The notes beneath the pieces were generated by a model. It worked only from the letters and a program-made list of their open reading frames with translations, was not told the origin of the DNA and did not search any database. From Acanthornis magna (lineage: Eukaryota; Chordata; Aves; Passeriformes; Acanthizidae), in contig JAWUZG010000004.1 in assembly GCA_036785705.1 (NCBI GenBank), positions 11,273,501-11,337,500 of the forward strand: 64,000 nucleotides of DNA, in the 5' to 3' direction. Positions 13,411 to 24,312 of the stretch are shown piece after piece. The position numbers and the translations under genes were made by a program. The first letter of the stretch is position 1; every line of letters starts with the position of its first letter.

Positions 13411-14340
13411 CTCCTTTTTGGCTACCTGCTAAAGTCTTACAGCTGCTCAACAGCTTCCCCAGCCTTAGCTGACAGAAAGGGCTACTGTTTGTTACGAAGT
13501 GACTGCCTGGGGGCATCAGATATTTCCTGTGTGTACTTTTTCCAAGGCTTCATTTACAACAGTCAAGCAAGAGACAATTGCTCACTAGGGACTTTTTACA
13601 AGCTCAAACCAGCTCCGTCCAGGGAAAGACCAAAAATGTAAAGCAAGACTCAGCACTGTCAAGTCATTAAAATGTATGGGATACTATTCTAGCAGTGCCT
13701 TTATATGCCATTTCAGTGTTGTATTGAAGTTTTACCTACTGTTATGTTAAAATTCAGTATTCATAATTGTTGAGTTAATGCTTTTTGTTAGAGAATTGAA
13801 AGATCATTGACATTTTAAGCAGTGAAGGAAAGTAGCTTTCAAGGGTCATCATTGGGCTTCTCTGGTTAAAAAGTGTATGTCTGAGGTACCCTCATCCTTC
13901 GTGTTAAATCTGGTGCAGTGTAGTGGACAGGAAAGTATGCAAGATTCATGGGGCCTTGACCTGAAAAAAAACAGGAAAAACAAAAAACAGCCTTAGAATT
14001 TACTGAAGTCAGGGGAGTTCTGGCTTCCCTCCTTCTTTTCCAGCATTACTTATTTTTATTCATGCAATGATTTTTTAATGGAAAATGCAGAATTAATCTG
14101 GAACACAGCCCCTGCTGCATAAAAGATGAAGGCTCTACCAATACTGAGCATTAGAAAATAGAGAAATTGCATTTTCTAAATCACTTCATCCTGATCTTCT
14201 ATGTCAGGTATACTCTGTATGCTTACCACCGATAAGGGAAGTTAAGACTATGCTGCCATGTAAGAGAAAGTCAGACACTAGTTCTTGTCCTGGAGACCAG
14301 GGTATGTAAATTGCCTTCTGTCTACACTGTTTGTGACAGG

Positions 14341-14404
14341 ATTGAGGCTATGACCTGCGCTACATCACCTAGACAGCAGTTGTACCTCAGGAATGGTGTA
14401 CAAA
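14341..14404 (+). repeat. unclassified dispersed repeat, copy B
   Basis: This is the partner of 10699-10756, with the same order of blocks (ATTGA, TCACCTA, GTTGTACCTCA, TACAA). The two are in the same orientation and about 3.6 kb apart. Neither has a recognised family. Confidence 0.5.
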
Positions 14405-14935
14405 TTCGATTTGTGTTAGACAAAGATATTGTAAGCAATCCAAACCAGAGCTATGGAATTCAGTGATATCTAAACCATCAGGATGATCAAGATGGAAGTC
14501 CTAGAATTAATTTCTTGGATATTTTGCTTTTGTAGAACATTCATATCTTGCAGTGACTCGGCTTAGTTTACCAGAGTGGGAATCTAATACTTTATGTTAT
14601 GTCAAAAAAAATTTTGTAGACTCACAGAAAATATTTAGGAGCTATTTGGATCTATTTTTTATATTTTAACAGTTCTACTTCCCCTTAAAAAAAAATAAAA
14701 ATGGTAGCTATGTCTAGAAAACCCATCACATAGTATTAAAGCCAGTATTTAGTAGTAGAAACTCTCCTCTGTGACTTCTTTAATTTTTACTTTTATGTAT
14801 ATATGTTGTATAACTAGCCTAATTATCATAAAGATGTTATTTATTCTATCTTCTAATATTCTTTGACCCAAGAGAAAAGTTTAGGGTTCAAAAGAAAGTC
14901 TACTCTCTAAAACTGTCATATACATGTTTAAAATT

Positions 14936-14970
14936 TAATAAATAAATAAATAAATAAAACTAAATAAATA
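14936..14970 (+). repeat. (TAAA)n microsatellite
   Basis: Tandem AATA/TAAA units with one interruption (AACT). Simple sequence. Confidence 0.95.
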
Positions 14971-15685
14971 GTTTAATAGGAAGCAAAATCAAACTTTTAA
15001 TTCACCAGCTAAAGAAATATCTTTGCAGCTTAAGACTTTCTTGGTATGATATTTTTTGTGTTTATGGTCACATTGGGATTGGTATAAATCTTACAGAAAG
15101 TTTAAGTTCATCAGTTCAATGAAGATTTTAAAAAAGAACCATTTGACAACTGCAATTATGAATAATAAATATATTTACACACTGTTGAGACCGTAGATAA
15201 TCAACACAATTCAAAATTATACTGAATTATTTGCAGCTTTTAAGATCAGAAGTTGCTATCACATATAAGCAGGGCTCACTGCTCACATAAACAGTTCACT
15301 GTTGTATTGTCACAGCGCAGATGGGATTTATTCGATAATTTCCTGAGTGTTAACATTGTTTGATGTAAGTGATGATGTATAGCATTGTCTTCAAAAAGAG
15401 TTTTCATTTTTTCACTTCGCATAAAAATTGGAATACTGCTTAATTTCTCCTGTCGATTATTTTGGATTGAAATTTATCAAATGGGGAAGAAAATATTTCA
15501 GCTGAATATCAGTTCTAGTTAAAACAATTTAATAAATTTTTTTTACAGGATTTAGTTTTCTGATTAGAGGTATAGGATGCCAGGTAAGGTGTTTTAGGTT
15601 TACTTCACAGGGCTTACCAGCAGGACACCAGATCTACAGAAAACCTGCATGTTCCTGTATCAGCATTTGCAATCCAAATGTGATT

Positions 15686-15771
15686 CACTCGCTCGCTCAC
15701 TCACTCGCTCGCTCACTCACTTGCTCACACACTCACTCACTCACTCACTCACTCACTCACTCACTCACTCT
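15686..15771 (+). repeat. (CACT)n / (CGCT) microsatellite
   Basis: About 86 bp of tetranucleotide repeat. The left part mixes CACT and CGCT units and the right part is nearly pure CACT. The open frame across it encodes only a repetitive Ser/Leu/Thr/His peptide and is not a gene. Confidence 0.97.
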
Positions 15772-16002
15772 CCCACCAGTGGGATCAGGGAGAAAATAAT
15801 TACTGTAGAGGAAGAACAACAAAGTATAAGGAAATAACTCAAATTGAATGTGATCAATTTGATTATCTCAAGCTAAATCTACTACTATGATAAACACGTG
15901 ACCTCTCATTTTGTAAAATAAAGGCAAAAAAAACAATGCATGTGTGCTGGTTTTGGAAATAAAGTCACTGAGGAGAATACACTAAGACCATGACTGGACA
16001 TC

Positions 16003-16595
16003 TGTCATGGTTTAACCCCAGCCAGCAACCAAGAACCACACAGCAACACTCTCAATGCCCCACCAGGGGGCATGGAGGGAGAATCAGCAGAGTAAAAGCC
16101 AGAAAACACATGGGTTCAGGTAATGTCAGCTCAATAGGGAAAGCAGAAGCTGTGTGCACAAGCAAAGCAAAACAAGGAATTCATTCACTGCTTCCCATGG
16201 GCAGGCAGGTGTTCAGCCATCTCCAGGAGAGCAGGGCCCCATCACGTGTAATGGTGACTTGGGAAGACAAACTCCATCATTCCAAACATCCCCTCTACAT
16301 CCTTTTATCCCCCACTTCATATACTGAGCAGATGCCATATGGTCTGGAATGTCCCTTTCTTCATTTGGGGTCACCTGTCCGAGATGTGTCCCCTCCCAAC
16401 CTCCCATGCATCCGCAGCTCCCTCACCATCGTGGAAGTACAAAACCAGAAAAGGCCTTTGCTCTGTGCAAGCCCTGCTCAGCAATGACAAAACCCCTTCT
16501 ATATTATCAACCTTCTGTTCAGCACAAATCCAAAACATCGCCCCATAATAGCCACTGTGAAGAAAGTTAACTTTACCCCAGATGAAAGCAGCACA
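16003..16595 (-). mobile_element. solo LTR of an avian ERV-L-type endogenous retrovirus (copy 2)
   Basis: The + strand begins TGTCATGGTTTAACCCCAGC and ends AAAGCAGCACA, so the ends are 5'-TG...CA-3' on either strand. Landmarks shared with copy 1 include the GGGCAGGCAGGTG/TCAGCCATCTCC segment, CCATATGGTCTGGAAT, GTGTCCCCTCCCA and the GCCCTGCTCAGCAAT segment. The promoter reads on the minus strand. Its TATA box is degraded to TATATGAA (complement of about 16316-16323), and the poly(A)-signal position reads ATTGAG. The flanking pentamers ACATC and CCATT match at three central positions only, which may be an eroded target duplication. The open frames inside, up to 165 codons on the + strand, are antisense to the LTR and are not genes. 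Confidence 0.88.
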
Positions 16596-18665
16596 CCATT
16601 TTATTCAATAACTGAGAGCTGTTCTATAACTTCTTCAGAAGGGCACATGTCAAAGCATCAGGGGGAATAGTGTTGTAAGAGTGGCCTTTGTTTTTTGTTT
16701 ACTTAGGAAATTTTCTCTAGGTTTGAAATACATTTCTGGTAATGTAACATGGAACACGGCAGTGTATTCAGGATGTAGAAGAGCTGAGTTCAGCCTTTGC
16801 TTCACTGAATGTCCATTCAAGCAGAGTGGTTCTTTTCCAAAAACAAAGACCTGGGAAATATCTCCTGCTAGCAAATGCCCATGAAACGAAATGTATGGTA
16901 ACAAATATCTTCAGTTAATGAAAGCAGCTGACTACAAGAGTTTAATCCCCTGGTTAGTATGAGCTTCTTTTCAAGACCTAATTTTAAAAAATCTAATAAG
17001 GTTACCTCAGCCTACACACTTTTCTCTCCCCTGATCTGCACTTCTGACATTTCCCTTTCTTCTCCTTGTTCCCTAATAAACCCCTCCTAGAAACAAAATG
17101 TAAGCAAAAATACTATGAAATATTTATCAGAATTGGATATTTAATGTCACTAAAATTTTTTCCCTACATTTCTTCTTCTTCAATCTGAATATTTATTAAT
17201 TAAATTTCTTCCAGACCCAATATCTTGCATCTATGTCATATAATATTTCAGCTGACTCTGCATTAGCTCTTACGTATTGACAAATATTTTCCAACAGAGC
17301 AATAAAAATGTTCTTTGAAGATCCAGAGAGAAATTATGAATAAATATTGATACATTCACACTCGGCTCATAGCTAAAAACACTCTTTTGAAAACAGCAAC
17401 TCAGGAAACAAATCACTACTGAACTTCAATATCACTGAATGGTATTGCAGAGCTTCCTTCAATTTTATCCGTTTGCATCACTGAATCTGTTCTGTGGGGG
17501 GGTTTTAATGGTTTTAACTTTAGATTATATAGTTTATGGGCATGAAGTTTTTACTGTTTTTCTGGGGTATGTTACAAAAGATAGATTTAGAATGTGTCAT
17601 TTTCAGTGACAAAAAGAGCATCTGTGCAAATAATACTCTCAAATGAAAAGGTATAGCAAATAGGGGCATGAAAATGATCTCATCATTCTCCTTTTACAGT
17701 TTTTAATTTAAGTTATAATATTAGCAAGACATTCACAAAATACTGTATGCAAATCTGATGGTTTCACCAAAAAGAGTCCTTAAAACCCAGAAATTCTTCA
17801 CAAAAGGGTTGAGCTGTACGAAGCCTGAAAATGTACATCAATTATCAAAACTTAGATAGGAATACAATAGCTATTAATTTAGAATCAAGATTACATATTT
17901 ATAAAAATGATCCAGTGAAGTAGATATTACAACTTATTTCAGAGTTTATACTTACTGGTTTACCTGTGTTGTAAAAAGAATGAGAATAGCAGATTCTAAC
18001 AGTCCCATCTGGCTGTAAACCCATGAATTAAGCAGCAGATAGCTTTTAAATCACCTCAAAATATTATAAGTATAAATCAACCAGCAGTTACCTGCTACAT
18101 GAATACAATATGCATGCGTACAATATCTTCCATGAACCAAGGATCCTCCACTAGTTAATGTAATAAAAATCATTCATTTGGCACTGAATTCTACAGTGCT
18201 TCCTGACTCAATGATCAGGTTCATTCCACCTCTGGACACTCAGCCCTGACTGCAGGTTTAATAAATATTTTAGTCTGTTTCACCTGCAACCTGGCATCAA
18301 AAGGATCCTGTTCCAATCTTGTGAACTCAATCAACTGAATAACTGTCTAGAGATGCCTCAATCTCCACTGGTGGTAGAGAAAAGATACAGTAATTACAAT
18401 TCTATTCAATACACAAGAAATACAGGTAAACATTAAGAAACTATAATTAAGAAATATTATTGAAAAACATTTTCTACAATAGTGTGATTTGACAACTAGA
18501 AACAGTAAAAAATGTGTTTTTCATCATATCTTGTAATAAAATAGTATCTCATTTTAGCCACACTGGTTTTTTTGCATGAATATCTCGTCAAGTGGAGACT
18601 ACTAGCAGAAATCTGACAGTTATCACATTTTTATTTCACTCCTCTCATGGTGTGGTTAAAAAAAT

Positions 18666-18738
18666 GCACTATTTTGTTCTATTTGAGAGTCAAGGGAAGA
18701 TTCAAAAAGTGCTCTATTTTGCTCTATTTGAGAGTTAA
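18666..18738 (+). repeat. two-copy tandem duplication, 45-bp period
   Basis: A 28-bp core (GCACTATTTTGTTCTATTTG plus AGAGTCAA) at 18666-18693 recurs at 18711-18738 with three substitutions. The copies are separated by 17 bp of less similar sequence. Confidence 0.85.
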
Positions 18739-19527
18739 AATTTCTGAATTATTTGTTGTAAGTAATAAAATGAAGAAGATTGAGTAGGCCTGTAGATTTA
18801 ATTTAAAAAAAAAACAAACCAACTTTCTTAAGACTTCTAATACTCATAAAGTGATACTGGATATATAAGTATTGTTTTTAGATTCCTATCTGATTGGAAT
18901 TTCAGCAATATTATAAACTTTCACCTTTAAAATTAAGGTTTTTTAAAAAAATTTTTATGAGTTACTGATTAAAGCTGCTTTTATAAAAGCTCTCAAAATA
19001 CAAAGGTATTTTACTACACTGTCTGGGAACATTAGGAATTGGACTTTACAGAAAGACAAGGTAGTGTATAGATTTAATAGATCATTCATAAATGTGCCAA
19101 TACAACCGTCTTTGATGGACTGACTTCTTGTATGAACAGGAAAAAAAATTCTGAATACACCTTATCTTTAGAGTTGAATTTTTACTGACAATGTAAGCTA
19201 CAATTTAAAACAAGAAAACATAGATCTCCTGGGCAAGAGAGATTCAATAAAAATGAATGTGTTTGAATACACAGCTACTACTTAATGCTTTCTGCATTAA
19301 AATAAGCATTTGCACACTGGCTATCAATCCAGACCCAAATATCATTAAAATCTGGTATTATTATTTTAATCACTGTTCTTGGTACCCTTTGTTCTCATGT
19401 TGTTATCTTATTAAATAAATTAAATTGCCCACTACACTGTAAGACAAAATTCAGAGAGAAAAGTGCTCTCAGCTTGACAAGTTCCAGCTTCTTGTACCAC
19501 CCAACTTCTAAAGAAATCAACATATGG

Positions 19528-19548
19528 TTAGGACTTTAGAAGTCCTAA
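19528..19548. repeat. perfect short hairpin, 9-bp stem with 3-nt loop
   Basis: TTAGGACTT (19528-19536) is followed by TAG and then by its exact reverse complement AAGTCCTAA (19540-19548). There is no T-tract or gene context, so a terminator role is not indicated. Confidence 0.8.
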
Positions 19549-20734
19549 TTCTGAGATGTCAATGCTTTTGTTGGCACTTTTTCACCTCTCTCTTCACATC
19601 TCTTAAAGCTAATTTCAAAAGGATTAATTAAGATCTCTGAACTGTTTTGAATTCAGCCCACAGGAATCTATTATGTTTTTTGAGCTGAATACACCTGTCA
19701 ACACAGCTGTAGTTAGCAGATTCCGAGACAAAAATATATCTTTCTCTTTCCATCTATTTTGGTCATTCCAAAGTCTTCTCGTTTTGGAGATGAAATGATA
19801 GTGATTTATCACAAATCATAACCTTTTAATAAGTAGAAGACAAGACACACTTTTGAACTAACTTGACAACATATTCTGTTATATTTACCTACGTACCTAG
19901 GGATAATATCTAAGGAGTGAAATATATGGTGTTGACAAATGGAAAACTCTTGGGAATAAAATTTTGAACCTAATTAAGTCTGAAAATAGAACAGTTTGAA
20001 CTTCTATTAATGAATCTAGTTAATTAAAATACAAGAGCACATAAAATCACAGCCATTTTAGAACACTGAAGTGCATGCTTAAAACTTAGTAAGTTGCTTG
20101 GGTTTTATAGATGATGTAATATAAATGACAAATCTAACGTATTGCTTTGTGTGTAGAAAATAGATCCACACTTGAAGCACCAGCACAAAATAACGCCCAC
20201 TAGACAAAATAATAATGAACTCTCTAAAACAATTTAGAACAGTCAATTACATATTCATGGGTATACTATCAAAGTGAAGTAGTTGATAATAATGAAGGTA
20301 TTTTATCAGTAATCACTGTAATTTGTTTTCCCATCATTTGTTCAGTTTATCATACAAAATGACTTGTTTTGATTAGGTCTAATTAAAATTGCAAGAGAGG
20401 CAGCAGATTGCTTAACTTTTGTTATTTATATAGTGCATTTTGCTATGCAGTTTCACTTAATAGAACAGTACAAAAGCTGTTGGATAATGAAATAAAGGTT
20501 TTGTACTACTCTGATAAGTGTAACAGAGATTTGAGTCTGTAGACAACAGGGGACAGCAGTAAGTTTGAACAATCTTTCCATAATCCACTGAACTGACAAC
20601 CCTACAAAAGGTACATTGAGGTTTTATTGAAATTATATTTAACTTGCTGCAAAGAGAATTTGATAAAGTGACTAAAAAAGAAGAACCATACTTTCCTGCT
20701 TCATGATTTGTACATGATCTTTGTTTGGAAGTCT

Positions 20735-20875
20735 CTTTCAGTCGTTTTATCACCCACATATCCAGGCCATATCTCACCAATTTGCTGAAAAGACTACGGG
20801 CGAGTGTGTCACAGACAATGCTAAGGTCTAGGCAAACAACAAACAGGGTTCCTCTTATCCACCATGCTTAATAGA
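20735..20875 (-). mobile_element. CR1 LINE fragment, reverse-transcriptase region
   Basis: Read on the minus strand, the order GTGGATAAGAGGAACCCTGT, then CCTAGACCTTAGCATTGTCT, then a TTCAGCAAATTGGTGAGATA segment matches the CR1 stretch that encodes the conserved '...D(L/F)SKAFDTV...' motif of the reverse transcriptase and the following helix. The frame is broken by stop codons (TAG at the leucine/serine position, TGA shortly after) and the catalytic YADD-type box is not present. It is strongly diverged and short. Confidence 0.6.
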
Positions 20876-22985
20876 TGGATGAATGGAATTTATGTGTTTA
20901 AAATAGGAAATTATTATAGGTGAATGATAGAATTTCAGAAATCATTTTGGTGTGGACTATTCTGGAGGATGGGTGGCGTGGGGAAATAAAAGGTCATTTG
21001 CTCCTCAGGGACTGATTGTTTTATTTTATTTTTCTTTCAGAATTGTAGGAGATAAATGAAGAGCTGAAGAGAAACATAAAATAAAAAACAATGTCAGTAA
21101 TGGTCGTCTTTCAAGCAGGAAGCAAGCCTAATATTCTTACAAAGAAAGACAAATAAGGTCCAGTTTTTCCATGGTGTTCTCTACATTACAAAATTTTCCT
21201 ACGTTCTCTACAAAAGTTGCTACAGAAAACAATGTTTAAAAGCAAGGCTTAAACATTTGCAAGGAGAAATTAATAAGAAATTTATTAAGTTTAAACTGAC
21301 TTGTGCTAGGTCAAAACTAAATGTCAGCATATGTTAAAGTGTATATGATTAATCAGAAAGTTTTCTGATCTTAAAAAATAGCATATGTGAGCAGAAAATA
21401 AAGAAGTCTTATTTTTCATATCTCAGTCAGATGTCTTTACAGAGCATATGGTTTTTGTACATTGTCAAAGTTAAAAAAGGATGTTTTTACAAATAAATTA
21501 AGAACTTAGAGAGTCCTTCAAAACTGAATATTCTTTAAAAAAACCACAGTTAAGCAAAAGGAAAAACCCCCATTTTAGTTTTGGAAAACACTTTAGTTCT
21601 GATACAACTCTTAGATTCACAGCGTAAACCTCTTTACAGAGCATTATGGCACCACAAATTCAGTGACTGAATACAATGAAACCAAACAATCTCTAAGTAC
21701 TTACAGAATCAGTGCTTTGAGATTAATATATTTATCAGCAAAACTTTTAAAGGAGCGTAGCTATGGCTTATCATCAGATGAATGTTTAAAAATTTAGATA
21801 AACAGGGATTCTGCTGGGAAAAAGGAAAGATCTTTCCTATAAATGTTAGAAGAATACATTGGAAGTGCCACAAATGTCATCAGGAAACACTTAGCAACAG
21901 CTTTCAGCATATCTGCGGTAGACACATTAAGCAGCCATAAACATTTTCTCTCAGTCTTGTTTTACAGAGCTGAAGATTTAAATACCTTCCTTGGCCAACC
22001 CAAAATCTCCATGGATCCCTTTGTGGGTGCTTCAGCAGCTCAGCTTTGAGTCAGTTCTCTGTTTCAGGGAATGCTCCTTCCCTCCCAGGAGCCTTCCATT
22101 TCTCATTTCTCCTGCTACCTCTATACTCGGCATTTTCTCATTCCCTTCCTGTTCCCAGTAGTTACCCCACTCTTTTTTCCCCAGATGGCCATTTTCAGCT
22201 GTGTTTGCAAAAGGAACCAGTTTTCCCTTCTCCAGAAGGTCCCAGCAGACTGCAGCAGCTGGGGCAAGGCAGGCATTCCTTGTTCTACTCTGCTGTCTCA
22301 TCACAGTCCTTTTCAAGAAAACTGGTAGTGAACAAATCTAGTCCTTGCACAATACACTGAAATTAGCCTGTCTCATATCTATAGTTTAATTCCTTTTAGG
22401 CAGCAGAATAAAAGTAGCAGAAGGTCTCCTATATTCTAGCTGAGTGCTCTGATCACCGAGCCTGAATGTTAAAGGGGAGGAGACCATGGTTTCATTAAAA
22501 ATGACCGCTTTCAGTCCCTCCTGTTGTAAAGTTCAGAACTTCAAAGGCAGGAATTCCCTGCAACTAAAATGCCTAATTTTCACAGTGAATATGGTTTCAA
22601 ACTTCTATTGTCTCTTTTGACTTGTTGATGAAGCAAGTTTCAGAAAAAAAAGAAAATTTTGGAAAATGGGAATTTTTCACACCTAATAAATTTTAACTCC
22701 ATTATGGTATCTACTATGCAATTTAGTCTCAGTCAATAGATTGCAATAAGCCACATACACTTGATAGAAATAAATGCCCTATATGTATTACTGTACAGAT
22801 GTAGAATAGTTCAGAAGATGAATCATACAGCAGAAAATCAGGTTTGCATAGACAAGATGGCTAAGCTTATATAACAAATATAATGTCTAGGATTTTTAGC
22901 TTTTAGGATACCAATACTGGAAATAAGAGCTCTTATTTTTAGTAGTCTGTTTTCCTTCAGGGACCTAGTGTGACGTGCTATGAAC
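20876..22985. other. non-coding stretch
   Basis: No supported gene. A pyrimidine-rich, less AT-biased patch at about 22030-22330 is open in several frames on both strands, but no frame shows a recognisable protein. It may be an unclassified repeat. Confidence 0.6.
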
Positions 22986-23548
22986 AATGGCATGTACTGC
23001 ATCAGCACAGTCATCAGTCACAGCCAGCACGACTTCATGTAAGGGAAGTTCTGCTTATTAAACCTGATTTCTTTTTAAGAGGAGGTAACTCACTCCTTTG
23101 ATTCAATATTTTTGGATTTCAGTAAAGCTTTCAATACTGTCTCTCACAGTATCCTTCTGGACAAAATGTCCAGTATTATCTAGATAAACACATCATGAGA
23201 TGGGTGCACAACTGGCTCATGGGTCAGGCACAAGGATTGCAGTGAATGGGCTGACATCAGACTGGTGACCAGTCACTACTGGGGCTTTGCAGGGTTCTAA
23301 CTTAGGGATACAGGGCAAGTTCACAGACAATACAAAACTGGGAGGAGCTCTTGACTCCCTCGAAGGCAGGGAGACCCTGCAGAAGGCTTTGACCAGTTTC
23401 AGGGCTGGGCAATCACCAGCCGTATGAAGTTCATCAAGGGATGGTGCCGGATCCTGCACCTGGAATGGTGCAACCCTGGATGTATGGACAGACTGAGGAA
23501 TGAGATGCTGGAGAGCAGTGCTGCAGAAAGGGCCCTGGGGGTCTGAAT
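22986..23548 (+). mobile_element. CR1 LINE fragment, reverse-transcriptase domain, decayed
   Basis: The + strand translation in shifting frames gives FLDFSKAFNTVSHSILLDKM (about 23107-23168). Further on come the segments corresponding to the thumb region ending in CRILHL-type sequence (about 23440-23462), and the part coding for the 'WLESSAAEKALGV' region ends near 23545. Stops and frameshifts are present. The stretch between the 'SGVPQG' area and the 'FADDTKLGG' area is shortened, removing part of the catalytic core. 5' and 3' truncated, with no CR1 tail. Confidence 0.88.
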
Positions 23549-24141
23549 TCTGATGCCTAAAATAATATTTTTTAAACTAAATGCTCTATGATCTCTTTTC
23601 TAGAAACAAATCAGTGTTCATTCCAAACATCACCTGCAAGAAAAAGATTTAATATCCATTCTAGTAACTTAATACAAGAGCAGCTATATACATTCCCACT
23701 GACTCTCTGGTATTGATAGATTAATAAACACAGACAGCATACGCATGTGGATGTACTCTCTCACTGTAATTTTAATTTATTGGTGATGGAAGTTAAGGGA
23801 TAAGCTATTGGCTTCTCCCCATCTCTTGAGAGTAGAATATCTGTACTGTCTAAATGTAAAAGTATCTCTTCACTTGTACAGGAAATGAAAAAACTACTGT
23901 TTCTCATTCCTTTAGCATTGAGTTGTTGTTTTCTCAACATCAATTATACAAAGAGATGTCATACAAGCAAATTCCTGAAAAACCTACATTTTGTTGTTTT
24001 CCAGGTAGACCCTAAAGCAATGGAAGCTTGGTTTAGTGTTGATAAGCCTTCCTTCATGTCAGCTAGCTGACTTTTAATATCACTTGGAGGCCACAACAAG
24101 GTCCATCACCACTTTAGACACATTCTAAATGCATAATAAGG

Positions 24142-24158
24142 AAAAAAAAAAAAAAAAA
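24142..24158 (+). repeat. A-homopolymer (17 A)
   Basis: A17 followed by GA-rich sequence. An ATAATAAGG lies just upstream, but no retrocopy body is recognised. Confidence 0.9.
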
Positions 24159-24293
24159 GAGAAAGGGAAAAAAGAAACTTAAATCAACAAAGGCCAGGGC
24201 AGTAATGAAACATAGAATTTAAGTTTTTCTTTAGAGTTTTGGGCAGACCAGTTCAAATATGATTTTCATAGAGTTCTACTTGGAAATAGTATT

Positions 24294-24312
24294 AAAAAAA
24301 AAAGGGGGGGGG
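24294..24312 (+). repeat. A10-G9 homopurine run
   Basis: Ten A residues directly followed by nine G residues. This is simple sequence, prone to slippage and assembly error. Confidence 0.9.

Larger units (their letters stand above)
12096..15685. other. non-coding stretch with LTR-like block and simple repeats
   Basis: No supported gene. It holds an LTR-like block (about 12870-13410), the second copy of an unclassified repeat (14341-14404) and a (TAAA)n microsatellite (14936-14970). The 99-codon frame at 13342-13641 and the 90-codon minus frame at 12812-13084 fall in or beside the LTR-like block and have no family support. Confidence 0.6.
16596..20734. other. AT-rich non-coding stretch
   Basis: No supported gene, RNA or classified repeat. 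Small structures are a two-copy duplication at 18666-18738 and a perfect hairpin at 19528-19548. The 16650-16904 overlapping frames on the two strands have no family support. Confidence 0.65.

Noticed and set aside
15649..15837. 62-codon frame across the CACT repeat
   Set aside because: It is the translation of a tetranucleotide microsatellite.
15943..15956. TGTGCTGGTTTTGG resembling the opposite terminus of the ERV-L LTR on the + strand
   Set aside because: Only 14 bases match and the following sequence diverges, so chance is likely.
7841..16002. Interior of a full ERV-L provirus between the two LTRs
   Set aside because: No retroviral coding motif or primer-binding site was found, and the outer flanking pentamers do not match.
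15990..16487. 165-codon + strand frame
   Set aside because: It lies entirely within or beside the minus-sense ERV-L LTR and is antisense to it. No protein family is recognisable.
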